Positions 10,830 to 21,495 of a stretch of DNA of 64,000 bases are shown piece after piece (position 1 is the first letter of the stretch; each line of letters opens with the position of its first letter). Both the position numbers and the translations under genes were made by a program. Under the pieces are notes generated by a model that searched no databases, had not been told where the DNA came from, and saw only the letters and a list, made by a program, of their open reading frames with translations. The stretch is from Limonium bicolor. Lineage: Eukaryota > Streptophyta > Magnoliopsida > Caryophyllales > Plumbaginaceae. The DNA is taken from assembly GCA_023374045.1 (NCBI GenBank), contig CM041776.1, forward strand, positions 347,447,636 to 347,511,635, written 5' to 3'.

Positions 10830-11030
10830 GGACCATTTACGACCAAATATACGACCAATTGTTTGTTGTGGTCGCAATTGAATAACTAATTATGACAACT
10901 ATATTTTTTGTCGTTATAAGTATCTCTTTAAAGACCAAAATATATTTTCATCGTTAAAAAAATAATGTTTTGGTCACAATAAGTACCAATAGCGCCACCG
11001 ATTCAAACCAAAGAACGTCAAAAAATAGTT
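10830..11030. repeat. Left subterminal repeats of CACTA 2
   Basis: Short degenerate repeats of 'gaccaaa(a/t)' and 'gtcgttataa' in both orientations (10839, 10850, 10868, 10906, 10934 and on). They match in type those at 18300-18740. Known: subterminal repeats bind the TnpA/TNP1-type protein. Confidence 0.65.
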
Positions 11031-12684
11031 GTGAAACAAAGTTTAAAAAACTACTAATTAAATCATTTACATAATACAATTAGAGATAGGAAGAAATCTT
11101 AACTTCATCCTCATTATTCACGGTAGTTCTAGGTTTCCAAAATTCTTTTGCTTTTGTTTCCAGAATTCTCCATTCTCTGTTTCCAAAATTTCTCACTTCC
11201 ACCGATTATGCTAGGCGAGTGCTTCCACAATTTCTCACCTTACACTACTTCCACTTTTTTCACGGTGAAGATCGATTGTTTCCGAAATGCTCTCTCCAAT
11301 TACAGCACTATTGTTTCCGGAAGGGTTTTTTGCTTTTCAAAATTCAATTCCAGAAGGGTTGAGTGGTCTGAATCTTTGAAATCTTCTTATATTAGAACTA
11401 CCCATTTACCCCAAGTTCTTTGACGGACTCCTGTGTATGTGAATTCTAGATTCTAAAGCCTGCCTACAGTACGATTTAGTAATTTTCAGTACGATTCAAG
11501 CCCGTCAAGTTATTTGACGCACCCCTCTAGTCCTCTGTATGTGAATTCTTGAATCCTTGAATTTTGTTTTTCGATTCAGTCATTTTTCATCGACTACGGT
11601 ACGATTGATTCCAAATTTTCTTTACGGTGACAGATTCCAGGAAGGGTTAGCAGCGAGAAATTTTTTCTAATATCTACATTCTACTGCGGGGAAGATTCCA
11701 GGAAGGTGTAGCGGTGAGAATCGTAAGGTAAGGTTTAAGAATTTCCTCTGACTGCTCATGCTAATATCAAAAACAATTATGAATTGACCTTGTTCTGATT
11801 TTAACACAATCTACTACATTGTAATTCTAATATCAATAGCAATTAGTCATCGCCTTGAAAAATCAGGGAAGTAGCCTTGTTCTGATGTTAACAATGACCT
11901 GCTGTAGCTATACTGAAATTCAAATGCGGTGAATTTTTTTTTGGAGGAGAAAGTTTTTTCACTGATTTTGCTCAAACAATGAGTTGGTAATTTTGTTAAA
12001 CTTTGCAGTGGGAATATCCTCCTTTCCGTGGTAGAGAAGCTTCTGTGGTCAAATTAGAAAGAATATTGTCTAGAATGCAAACATCTGAGTCAAACCAGAT
12101 TGCCATAAAATGAAGGTGTGTAAGACTAAGACCCATATCATTGTTGTAGATGATAGCTACGTACCTTCCTTTTCTTCCCCTTGTTTCTTTCTGATTCTGA
12201 AATCATAGAAAGAAAGGGTCAACTTTGCCGCGTAGGATACGAGTACGCCAAATTGATCAACTCTGGATACAGTTTATTCTAATTCATAAATGTATCATTA
12301 TCCAATCTGATAATGAATAGTAGTATAAAATAAGACACTTTTCTTAATTTAATCAATGACATCTTATAATAATGATATATGTCCTTCATTTTGGTATATG
12401 AAACGTTTTATCCGTTGAGCATACCCACTTCTTTCCTTCTGTCTAACTTTGACCCTTAAAGATTCTTAACTTTTACATCTGTTACTTGCCAACGAAAACC
12501 ACTATGAAAAACACAACCCCCCACTTCTTTGCTCCTTCCTCCTCATCCCGTCTCCTGTCCTCTCCAGTTTCAATTTATAAATTCAAACCTTAGAAATCAA
12601 TCTTAATTCCTCAAATCAATCCCATACTTCCTTCGCCTCATACAAATTTCTTCTTCCTCAACCCTACCCAACACAAATCAAACA
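11031..12684. other. Non-coding interior of CACTA 2, part promoter-like
   Basis: No protein similarity seen. 11150-11720 contains repeated 'ttccagaagggtt'-like phrases (11330, 11351, 11640, 11695) and looks like a transcribed leader. The last part (12480-12684) is C/T-rich with 'caatttataaattc' near 12570, a plausible TATA region for the small ORF that follows. Confidence 0.4.
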
Positions 12685-12822
12685 ATGATGAACCCTGCAG
12701 GAATCAATCATTCCAATCCAACACAACCTCAACACACCAAAGAGTCGCACTCCCACCTTGAAGAATTAGATTACGACATAAACACCACCTACAGCAGCAA
12801 GAATTGCCTCTGCTTCTATTAG
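12685..12822 (+). pseudogene. Captured first exon of an unidentified host gene
   Basis: ATG at 12685 opens MMNPAGINHSNPTQPQHTKE, continues with acidic and Ser/Thr-rich residues and reaches SKNCLCFY before a stop at 12820-12822. It is preceded by a TATA-like site (about 12570) and a C/T-rich leader, as expected of a real promoter and 5' UTR. The coding part is cut where a probable LTR relic begins. The SKNC-C-F pattern recalls small plant proteins of unknown function whose first exon ends in a Cys/Phe-rich block, but I cannot name the family. It is flanked on both sides by CACTA 2 sequence, so I infer gene capture by the transposon. Confidence 0.45.
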
Positions 12823-12824
12823 GA

Positions 12825-13056
12825 TTATATACGTTGTATTAGTGCGCTGCTAATGCGCTATATATGTTAGTAGTCCTAATAGGTGTCTGGTATAAAAGGA
12901 CAGTCCCTTCTTGTATTTTAGAATACAGAAGAAAAAACCACCAAGAATAAAACTCTGTAACACTCTCTCCTCTGTATCGACTTTCTCAAGAATACGACTA
13001 TCTTATCGTCTTCTTCTCCTCTCTCTGTCAAGTTGAATCAACTCTCACATTTTCGC
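12825..13056 (+). mobile_element. Probable copia-type LTR relic
   Basis: The stretch looks like a short copia LTR: 'gtcctaataggtgtctgg', a strong TATA box 'tataaaagga' at 12891-12900, 'cttgtattttagaatacag', and a C/T-rich tail ending near 'caactctcaca'. No PBS or internal region follows, so it may be a solo LTR. The exact ends and a target-site duplication could not be fixed. Confidence 0.4.
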
Positions 13057-13223
13057 CCGTGAGCCAGAAACATTACCAAATTGAACAGACCAGTTTTCTC
13101 AAAAGTTGAAATACTACCAAGAACACTAAGCAGAAGGAAAGCTCTGATGGATTACTCCAGCAGAAGGATCAAACAATAACAACCTTTAGTAGGCCCAAGT
13201 TCAAGATCCGTCTCTTTTTTGCA

Positions 13224-13512
13224 GGCACATGATTATTTCCGCTTTGTTGCTTGACCGGCAAAACTCCATGAAGGAGATACCTCCCTTATTGTAAATTTCT
13301 GTTCATTGCTACAGCCAGGCTGGAATCTGCTTCTAGAGGTCCCATGCTGGAGATATCTCCCTGAATATGACCTTGATCTAGCAGTGTTGAATAAAAATCG
13401 AGGTTGGCAACCACGCATAGTTAGGCCAGACGACCATGTTGGAATATTGAATTCATCAGCTTCTTCATTCATTAGGACAGAACCTGGATCTTGCCAGGAA
13501 CTGAATTTTTGA
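13224..13512 (+). pseudogene. Captured exons, product unknown
   Basis: Candidate exons follow acceptors 'ttttttgcag' (13224) and 'ttgctacag' (13312). The second reads PGWNLLLEVPCWRYLPEYDL and continues DLAVLNKNRGWQPRIVRPDD, then a Ser-rich end before the stop near 13510. Composition and splice-like edges suggest a former host gene, possibly the downstream part of the same gene as the 12685 exon. The minus ORF at 13233-13571 is its shadow. I do not recognise the family. Confidence 0.35.
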
Positions 13513-14299
13513 GGACACAATACCACTACCCACATTGAAATATTGACCACACTGCAATGCAACACCGTCACGTTGCTTGGAACAACATGTCATAGCTTAA
13601 TACGGTAGAGCTACCTATAACCTGATCCTGGTTATAAAACAAAATATTTGTTGAAACCTATCAATCATCCAGACTGGTTGCTCTTCAATTCTCCGCCGGA
13701 GTGCCTGACTAACATCAGCAACAGATGAAGTGTATCTTTCTTTCGAACATATAGTAATTTTCTTTTAAACTGAAAAAAAGTTGTTCGTTGGTGCCATTTC
13801 TATTCTATCAGTAGAGAAGTATTACGAGGTATTTCTCATTGAATTTGTCCCAAACTTCAATATATATTAGTATATTTGGGAGAGAAACATTGGACGCAGA
13901 ATTTTTACTGATGACAGATGCCTGGTGCAACTTCCTATTTGACTTATTAATTTTTTTTCTTGATACTTTATGGTTAGACTAGCTGTAATTTAGAGCAGTT
14001 ATTATATTCTTTGAAACTGATATTGAGTACATTTTTTTAATGCAGCACTAGCTCTTACCTACTGTTGTGTAGAGTCTCATCATCATACGAGAACTGTCTC
14101 CACCATTGATTCTGGTATACCGCGTTCCATAACATCAATTTTTCACATATTAATTTTGTCCTGATTAATTCTTGACTTAATAATAATGCAAAGTATGTCA
14201 TGATTAAAGCATATAATACATTGTTTTTTTATATGCTCATTAATTATTTTACTGTTTGTTGCTCTAAGTTTCTAGATTTTATACTTTTTTTCTAGAGAA
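13513..14299. other. Non-coding interior of CACTA 2
   Basis: T-rich, intron-like DNA. I see no ORF or repeat of note before the transposase remnant at 14300. Confidence 0.4.
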
Positions 14300-14874
14300 T
14301 GACACCAAATAAGGATTGGATTGACCTCGTCGATAATCGATTTCAAAATCCAGCTTAGGGGTAAAGGAATTTTTAAACTATGCATTCCTGAATATCAATG
14401 GGAATAAAATTAGATGTCCGTGTGTCAAATGTACCAATAGTTATTCAAGAGATCGTACTACGGTGAGGAGATCGTACATCATGGTGAATTTGAGGATAAT
14501 CAGCGTTTTGACTATGATATGAGTTCTCATAATAGTGGAAATGAAGATGATTATGGTGATGTGACAATGAGATACAACAGCTTTTAGAAGACAGATTTCA
14601 ACAATATTCTACTTTTGAAGAAAATTTAGGAAACATGGGATCTCCATAGCATGATATCATCGAAGAGGAACCGAATTCTGAAGCTGCAAATTTTTGAGGT
14701 TGTTGAATGATTCTCGAGTGCCTCTTTATGAGGGATCTACGATTACTAAACTTTCCACATTAATCCAATTGCTTCACATTAAAAGTGTTGGGAAGTGGAG
14801 TAATCATTCTTTCACAATGTTACTGAAATTGTTGAAAGAAGAGTTGTTGCCAAAAGAATCAAAGGTATGAGTCT
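14300..14874 (+). pseudogene. TNP2 N-terminal remnant of CACTA 2
   Basis: MTPNKDWIDLVDNRFQNPA ends in a stop. After a frame change, GVKEFLNYAFLNINGNKIRC and RCPCVKCTN give the zinc-binding transposase-associated domain. A further frame then gives RLLNDSRVPLYEGSTITKLS and KSVGKWSNHSFTMLLKLLKE, the block that precedes the TNP2 core. The core itself (the IYNLPPW/YMGHRR region) is absent, so this is a deletion derivative. The protein differs clearly from the transposase of CACTA 1. Confidence 0.8.
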
Positions 14875-15878
14875 TCGCGACCAACTGAAGAAAAAAACCA
14901 ATGCCATTGAAGAACAATCAGATTGGGAATGGCTAGTGAAGGATCACTTTCGTAGTTCTGAATTTCTGGTAATATTTTTATAAGTACTTATTGTAAGTCT
15001 AGGTATATTTGTGGTTACTTTAGTAGTGGTCCTCTTATATTATTATTTATGTCTAATGTTTATCCATCTTTTCCATATAATGTAATTTTATTTCCACAGG
15101 CAAGGAGTGATAAGAACACCAAGAATCGCTCGATGTTGAGTAATAGATGTTTGCATCGCAGTGGTAGTAAACCTTATAGAGATATTGCATATGATTTGGT
15201 ACTTTTTCTATATTTATATTTATATACATGTAACAAACTTTATTTGTTTATGTCTATTTTTTTTCTATTCTCATTATGTTACAATAATGTCTAGGGAGCA
15301 AAAGAAGGAAAGAATCCAGACTATGGAACCATATATTTAGCAACTCACTCAAAGGATAAAGAGATAGCTACAGTTGATGCTGCTGAAGTCCATGTATAGT
15401 TGTAATGCATTCATTTTTTTATTTAGTCACATATGTTTTCCATTCACTAATTTTTATTATCATGTAGAGTAAAATTGTCCAAGTTCAAGATCAAAATCCA
15501 TTCTTACTCATTTTGAGGTTGCTGAGCGAGTGCACGGACCAAATAAAACAAGGATTCATGTACAAGGATTTGGTGGTGGAGTAAAGCCTAAAGATGTAAG
15601 GGGTCCTTATAAATCAAAGAACAAAAATATTAGATGAGTTGAATGCACAGAAGGAAGCATTGAAAATAAAAGAAGATGAGCTTGAAAGAGCAAATAAAGA
15701 AACACAAGAGCTAAAAGAGAAGTTGGAGAGATGGACACCTGCTATGGAAATGCTATTGAACAATCCACAATTCCAAGAGCTCCTTCAAAGAGGAAACAAT
15801 GTAGATGATAACACCAATGATGATGAGGGCGACTTGTCTAGCTCTCCACTAGCATCAGAAGATGACATATTTCGTTGA
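14870..15878 (+). pseudogene. TNP1-like CACTA protein (Transposase_24 type), split
   Basis: Exon-like blocks are DWEWLVKDHFRSSEFL (about 14918-14968), then SDKNTKNRSMLSNRCLHRSG and KPYRDIAYDLV after an acceptor 'tttccacag' (15099), then EGKNPDYGTIYLATHSKDKE (15305-15370), then GPNKTRIHVQGFGGGVKPKD (about 15533-15595). The last block, about 15628-15878, is a charged helix rich in Glu and Lys (LERANKETQELKEKLERW), probably a coiled coil, ending with an acidic Ser-rich tail and a stop at 15876-15878. This order is that of the second CACTA protein, thought to bind the subterminal repeats. Several introns are expected. A frame change near 15640 may be real or an intron I have not resolved. Confidence 0.7.
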
Positions 15879-15949
15879 GGTTAGTATCCTGCTGTAAATT
15901 CTTTTTAATATTTTTCATCCTTTGAGATATGTAAATCTACTTAATTTAG

Positions 15950-16560
15950 CTGTAATTTTGCTGCTGTAAAGTAAAGTATGGTTTGCTTTGTTCTCTGAGT
16001 ATCTATGCTACAATTTTGCTGTGTTCTCCTGTCCCATCCCCACCATAGTTGTACTAAATGTATCTGTTGTGATGAACGTTTGACATTGACATCTACTTTG
16101 ATTGCAATCTGTCAAATCTTTGATCATGTCTCTGTTTCACTTCTCGTTGGTACCTTCACATGAGTGTCTGCTCGTAAAGTATGCTTCAGTCTATTTGGTA
16201 TTTTTGAGTAACTAGTGATGTTTTTATTAAAATGAGTAATTAGTGCTGCTGTAAAGTAAACTCTGGTTTGCTGTGTTGTGTTCTCTGAGTATCTATGCTG
16301 CAATTTGGATGTGTTCTCCCGTCCCATTCCCACCATAGGTGTACTAAATTGCACCGAACGTTTGCCATCTAGTTTGAATGCAAACTGTCGAATTTTTTTT
16401 TGGTGAGTGGCTTTTACAGTCTGCTTGGTAACATAGCAAAATCCCAGGGCTCGTGCTTGTAGTTAGTTGACTGAATTATACAACTTGTCTGCTCGTAAAG
16501 TATGCTTTAGTCTATTTTGGTATTTATGAGTAATTAGTGATGTTTACAGCTCTTCTCCAG
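15950..16560. repeat. Degenerate direct repeats in the CACTA 2 3' region
   Basis: 'ctctgagtatctatgct' with its surroundings occurs at about 15993 and 16289. 'gctcgtaaagtatgctt' occurs at about 16168 and 16491. The two motifs alternate, giving two loose copies of a unit of about 300 bases. No coding content. Confidence 0.7.
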
Positions 16561-17628
16561 ATCCCCTTAGTTGTCTGGTTGATCCTATCTTTGTTGATTT
16601 CTTCTTTTTACCTTCTTAGTTTCTTTGAAAACAAAAACAGTGAATTGTTCATTAGCCAGCCTCCTTATCAGCAGAGAGACAATGAATTGTTTATTAACCA
16701 GCCTCCATATAACTAGTGTTGCTTCAGTTTATTTCTCTGCTGATTTCTCCTCTGCTGCAATATTGTTGTGTTCTCCCCTCCATCCCATTAGCCGTACCTA
16801 CTGTTATTGTTTCAAATGGTTGACATTCGTCTCTATTGATTTCTTCTTCGATTCTAGCTATTCAGATTAATATGTATTTTAGTTGTTTACGATCATGATG
16901 AAGCGCCAATGTGTAATAACAGTTCTCAGCTACCGTCTTATGTTCTTTTGTATCAGTTTAGTACTTATTAGAAGATAGAGTAGGTGTAGTTAGAGTAACC
17001 TGAACTTTCTCTCGATGGGCATGGATTGGCAAGTGTTTTTTTTCCTAACTAGGTGGAAGAAGAGACTTTATGATTTCTTATGATTTATTGTGCGGATGTA
17101 GTATCATATTCACTAGAAATGGTAGATTGACTATAGTGCCCTTCACCCAGTAAACCTCAAAACCTGCCTACTGCATGCGCTGCTCTTGCTCAATTTTCAT
17201 TAGTATTTTTTTCTTGGAGCTTAATTTCATGAGAATGCTAGTGGTTTGTTTAATGAATGCATTTAATGCTAAATGATACTTATAGCTCTATGAAATTCAT
17301 CCGCAGAGTTTTTGCTATATAGTGTCCGTTGGCTTTCATTACTTTCTGACAGATTAGAACCTTGTATTTATAAGATCAACTTGTACGTCTACATCCTGTT
17401 TAATTAGCACCTTTCCATGTGGATGAAGCTTGTGATGAGGTTCATTGTTTTACCTCTCATCATCATACCTGGCTGCAATACTTTTCAGAAGTTGACTCTC
17501 ATATTTTACAGATTAATGGTGTTTTGAACTTTGCATATAGGATCTTTTTAACTCCTCCATTTGAGCTTCTATTCCACCTTTCTCTTCTTCCAGTTGCTCC
17601 AAGTTCTTGCTCGTTTCCGTGTCCTCCA
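16561..17628. other. Non-coding part of CACTA 2
   Basis: T-rich, UTR-like DNA with a small repeat ('aatgaattgttNattaNccagcctcc' at about 16640 and 16682). Nothing coding recognised. Confidence 0.4.
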
Positions 17629-17850
17629 AGTTCTCCAATCTCTCCTTAGCGGCCTTAATCTCATCTGTAGTTCGTGGTATATGTTCAATTTGTTGAATTT
17701 GTTAATGTTCTGCTGGTCCTCCCAAGTGAACTCGCTGTCTGAATTTTTTAATGTTCTGCTGGTCCAATCTCTCCTTAGCAGCCGTAATCTCATCCTACAG
17801 TTCGTGGTATATGTTCAATTTGTTGAATTTGTTAATGTTCTGCTGATCCA
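17629..17850. repeat. Two-copy direct repeat of about 85-120 bp
   Basis: 'ccaatctctccttagc' followed by 'gttcgtggtatatgttcaat' and 'tgttaatgttctgctg' occurs at about 17636-17720 and again at about 17763-17848, with small differences. The minus reading is Arg-rich and low in complexity. I do not treat it as coding. Confidence 0.8.
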
Positions 17851-18299
17851 GTACCCTATTGCATTTTTGGCTCTGTCAATATTTGAGTTGCTAATTCTAT
17901 CCATCTTCTTGTGATTGCAGGTGTAATTATCTATGTGAATGTGAGACCATGATCGTAAGGAATCACACATAGATTGGGAAGTTAGCTAGTTAGTAGAGAT
18001 TTTTTGTAATGCAATGACATACAAAGAGAATTCTGAAATTTTGTCACGGTAGATGACATTTCTTGATGTGTCATTTTATTTACATTTTTAGTTTGCTTTG
18101 CAAAACGTTAATTATTGTAAAGCTTTGATATTATGCATTAAACTATTATTATCATATTTTATCAATAAAGATGTCTAAGCATTTTTTTATGAGAATAGTC
18201 TCATAATATTATACTTACAATGTATTCAACGTTATAATAAGTGATATGGAAGGTGAGGAAAACATTAGTATATGAATAATTATTAAAAAGGCGTATTAT

Positions 18300-18759
18300 A
18301 TAATAAATTTGGTCGTTAAGAATCTATGTAAATTCTGGTCGTTAATAACATTAGCGAACAAAATTGTTGGTCACTATTAAACATCTTCTTTATTGCTTTA
18401 TAGTCACAAATAATGGTCGTAAATGAGGTTTACAACCAAATTTGCTCGTCACTAAAACACTAGCGACCAAAAATATTATAGTCGCTAAAGCGTTAGCGAT
18501 CAACTTTACAGTAGTCGCAAATGCATTGGCGATCAAGGTATTCGGTGGTCGTTAATTTATTAGCGACAACGTATATAATTGTCGTTAATGTACTAGTGAC
18601 CATCAATATTTGATTAGTCGCAAATGCTATTAGCGACGGACCTTTAGCGACCCTGGTGACGAACTCTATTTTTGGTCGTTATTATCATTAACGACAAAAA
18701 ATACCATCATTAACGACCAATTTTGTTGATCGCTAAAAGCCTTTTTTCCTGTTGTAGTG
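18300..18759. repeat. Right subterminal repeats and terminus of CACTA 2
   Basis: About a dozen copies of 'ttagcgac', 'gtcgctaa' or 'gtcgttaat'-type units in both orientations, ending in the terminal inverted repeat (CACTACAACAGGAAAAAAGG on the minus strand, 18740-18759). Confidence 0.85.
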
Positions 18760-18770
18760 TAAACAAGTCA

Positions 18771-20080
18771 GTTGAAATATCAGTAGGACAAGTATACCTC
18801 TTTAGACGGGCCCCATTAACTTTGAAAGTTTCGCCCTTCTTGTTTTGTAGTTCAAAGGCACCATATGAGGTCACCAACAATCCGGAAAGGACCAGCCCAA
18901 TGAGATTTGAGCTTCCCAGGGAAAAGCTTCAATCTTGAATTATAGAGGAGAACCAAGTCACCTACTTTGAAGTCTCTCTTGAGGATCAGCTTGTCATGGA
19001 ACTTCTTGGTTCGTTCCTTATAAATTTTAGCATTGTCATAAGCTTGATCCCTCAGCTCTTCTAACTCAGAGAGTTCAACTTCTTTTCTCCACCACCAGCA
19101 GTCATATCAAAATTTAAGGCCTTGATAGCCCAATAAGCCTTGTGCTCAAGCTCCACAGGGAGATGGCATGCCTTTCCATAAACCAATTTAAAAGGTGACA
19201 TACCAATGGGGGTTTTATATGCTGTGCGATAGGCCCAAAGAGCATCATCCAGTTTTAACGCCCAATCTTTTCTGAGGAGTGCACCGTCTTTTGGAGTATC
19301 CATTTAACTCCCTATTGGACACTTCTGCTTGCCCATTCGTCTGGGGATGGTAAGCAAGGGCAACTTTGTGGTGTACCCCATACTTAGCCATCAATGCTTC
19401 ATTTACAGAAGTGTGTGCCTCCATCACTTATAATGGCTCTAGGGACTCCAAAGCGGGTAAAGACATGCTTCTTTAAGAATTTTACCACCGTCTTTGAATC
19501 AGCATGTTGGCAAGGAATTGCTTCAACCCACTTGGATACGTAGTCCACTGCCACCAGAATATATTGGAATCCTTGCGAAGAGGGGAATGGTCCCATGAAA
19601 TCCATTCCCCAGCAGTCAAAAAGTTTGACCTCTAAAATGCCTTGCTGAGGCATCTCATGTCGCCTAGAAGTATTTCCCATGCGTTGACAACTATCGCAAC
19701 TGGCCACAAAGGCTTGGCAATCTTTATGTAGTGTGGGCCAATAAAATCCGGATTCCAAAACTTTGGCTGCCGTCCTATGAGATCCATGATGGCCTCCAGC
19801 TTCCCTTGAATGACAAAACTCTAGAACACTGGGTACTTCATCATCTGGGAGACACCTGCGAATTATACTATCTGCACAAACTCGAAAGAGAAAAGGGTCT
19901 TCCCAGATATAATGCTTAGCGTCAGATAAAAATTTCTTCTTTTGAGCATAGGAAAAATCACGAGGTACCACCCCAGAAACAAGATAATTGGCTAGGTCAG
20001 CAAACCAAGGTTGCACCGTATTCAAAACAAAAACAGTCTCATCCGAAAAAAATTCATGAATTGGTACACCATCATCAGGA
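18771..20080 (-). pseudogene. Athila integrase
   Basis: The N-terminal zinc domain reads HHGSHRTAAKVLESGFYWPT and CDSCQRMGN (HHCC). The catalytic core reads FDCWGMDFMGPFPSSQGF (first Asp) and [12 protein letters not shown] (second Asp), then [16 protein letters not shown] (Glu). The downstream parts are [20 protein letters not shown] and, after another frame change near 19060, [20 protein letters not shown]. Known role: joins the element's cDNA to chromosomal DNA. Frame changes occur near 19400, 19270 and 19060. The tail runs to 18771, where the element is cut at the CACTA 2 border, so the last part and the 3' LTR are lost. Confidence 0.9.
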
Positions 20081-20600
20081 ACTACCAACCGAGACAGATG
20101 GTCAGCCACAACATTTAATTTACCACTTTTATCCCTCACTTCAATGTCAAATTCCTGTAACAAGAGAATCCAAAAGCAAGCGTGGTTTGGCCTCTTTCTT
20201 AGTAAACAAATATTTAAGAGCAGAGTGGTCAGTGTGAATAATCACTTTACTTCCCCATAAATATGATCTGAATTTATCTAAGGAGAATACCACTGCCAGG
20301 AGCTCTTTCTCGGTGGTTGTGTAGTTTCTTTGAGCATTGTCTAGAGTTTTGCTCGCATAAGCAATAACTGCAGAATCTTGTCTTTCCTTTGGCACAGAGC
20401 TGCCCCTACTGCAAAATCACTGGCATCACACATAATCTCAAAGGGTAATGACCAGTCAGGTGAAACAACAATGGGAGCAGCTACCAATTTTTGTTTAATT
20501 AAATCAAAAGCAGATACAATCATCAGAAACAACAAATGGGGCTTCTTTGAGAAGCAGATCAGTTAATGGTTTTGCAATTTTAGAAAAATCCTGAATAAAC
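20080..20600 (-). pseudogene. Athila RNase H
   Basis: [20 protein letters not shown] gives the first catalytic Asp. After a frame change near 20390, [40 protein letters not shown] and [20 protein letters not shown] follow, with the Glu and Asp of the active site. A short tail, [20 protein letters not shown], leads into integrase. Known role: degrades the RNA strand during reverse transcription. Broken by two frameshifts. Confidence 0.85.
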
Positions 20601-21398
20601 CGTCTGTAAAATCCTGCATGCCCTAAGAAGGCTCTTACTTCTTTCACACAAGTTGGTTTTGGCAATTTCTCAATTACCTCCACCTTGGCTTGATCTACCT
20701 CAATCCCCTTAGCAGATATTATGTCCGAGCACAATTCCTTCCTTGACCATGAAGTGGCACTTCTCCCAGTTGAGGACCAAATTTGTCTCCTCACAGGCCA
20801 AGAATTAGATCAAGCTGCGCCAAACAAACATCAAAACTTGATCCACAGACAGAAAATCATCCATGAATACCTCAATGCTCTGCTCGATGAAGTCTGCGAA
20901 GATCGCCTGCATACAACGCTGAAAGGTGGCAGGAGCATTGCACAGTCCAAAGGGCATTCTTCTATACGCAAAGGTACCATAAGGACAAGTGAAAGTTGTC
21001 TTGTCTTGGTCCTCTGGCGCAATAGGAATCTGGAAGTACCCTGAAAAACCATCTAAGAAACAATAATACTCCTGTCCTGCCAATCTTTCTAGCATCTGAT
21101 CGATAAAAGGAAGAGGGAAGTGATCCTTCCTGGTTGCAGAGTTCAAACGCCTATAATCTATGCACATGCGCCAACCAGTGATTTTTCTTTGAGGAACAGC
21201 CTCTCCTTTGTCATTTACTACCGCTTCGATGCCTCCCTTCTTTGGGACAACCTGTACAGGACTTACCCACGGACTGTCGGAGATAGGATAAATGATGTCT
21301 GCGTCTAGGAGTTTCAAAACTTCCTTTTTAACTACCTCCTTCAGATTTGGGTTGAGCCGACGCTGGGGCTGCCTGATAGACTTGTAATTGTCCTCCAT
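20504..21398 (-). pseudogene. Athila reverse transcriptase
   Basis: Starts within RRLNPNLKEVVKKEVLKLLD, then SPWVSPVQVVPKKGGIEAVV and GWRMCIDYRRLNSATRKDHF. The palm follows: FLDGFSGYFQIPIAPEDQDK, FGLCNAPATFQRCMQAIFAD and IEVFMDDF with the catalytic Asp pair. A frameshift directly after FMDDF breaks the ORF. The thumb part continues in another frame at 20504-20794 (EKLPKPTCVKEVRAFLGHAG). The sequence is typical of Athila/Tat elements. Confidence 0.9.
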
Positions 21399-21495
21399 AT
21401 AGATGTGGTGTGTGCAGCAGGAGGGGTCAATTCCTTTAATGTCAACAATAGTCCACCCGATCGCTGTTTTGTGTTTTCTCAGAACCTCAAGTAGC

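Larger units (their letters stand above)
10820..18759 (+). mobile_element. CACTA transposon 2 (relic) with captured sequences
   Basis: The right terminus on the complementary strand is CACTACAACAGGAAAAAAGG, ending at 18759. The left end retains 'acaggaaaatgg' at 10820, but the leading CACTACA is absent. Both ends carry many copies of 'gaccaaa'/'cgttaa'-type subterminal repeats. The inside holds remnants of a TNP2 N-terminus (14300-14870) and a TNP1-like protein (14870-15878), host-like exons, a probable copia LTR relic and long non-coding stretches. It abuts the truncated transposase of CACTA 1 on the left and a truncated Athila integrase on the right, so both junctions look rearranged. I found no target-site duplication. 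Confidence 0.75.

Noticed and set aside
10844..10990. Possible continuation of the CACTA 1 protein after GVD
   Set aside because: The reading becomes low-complexity DQIYDQ from subterminal repeats and soon stops. It is the start of CACTA 2.
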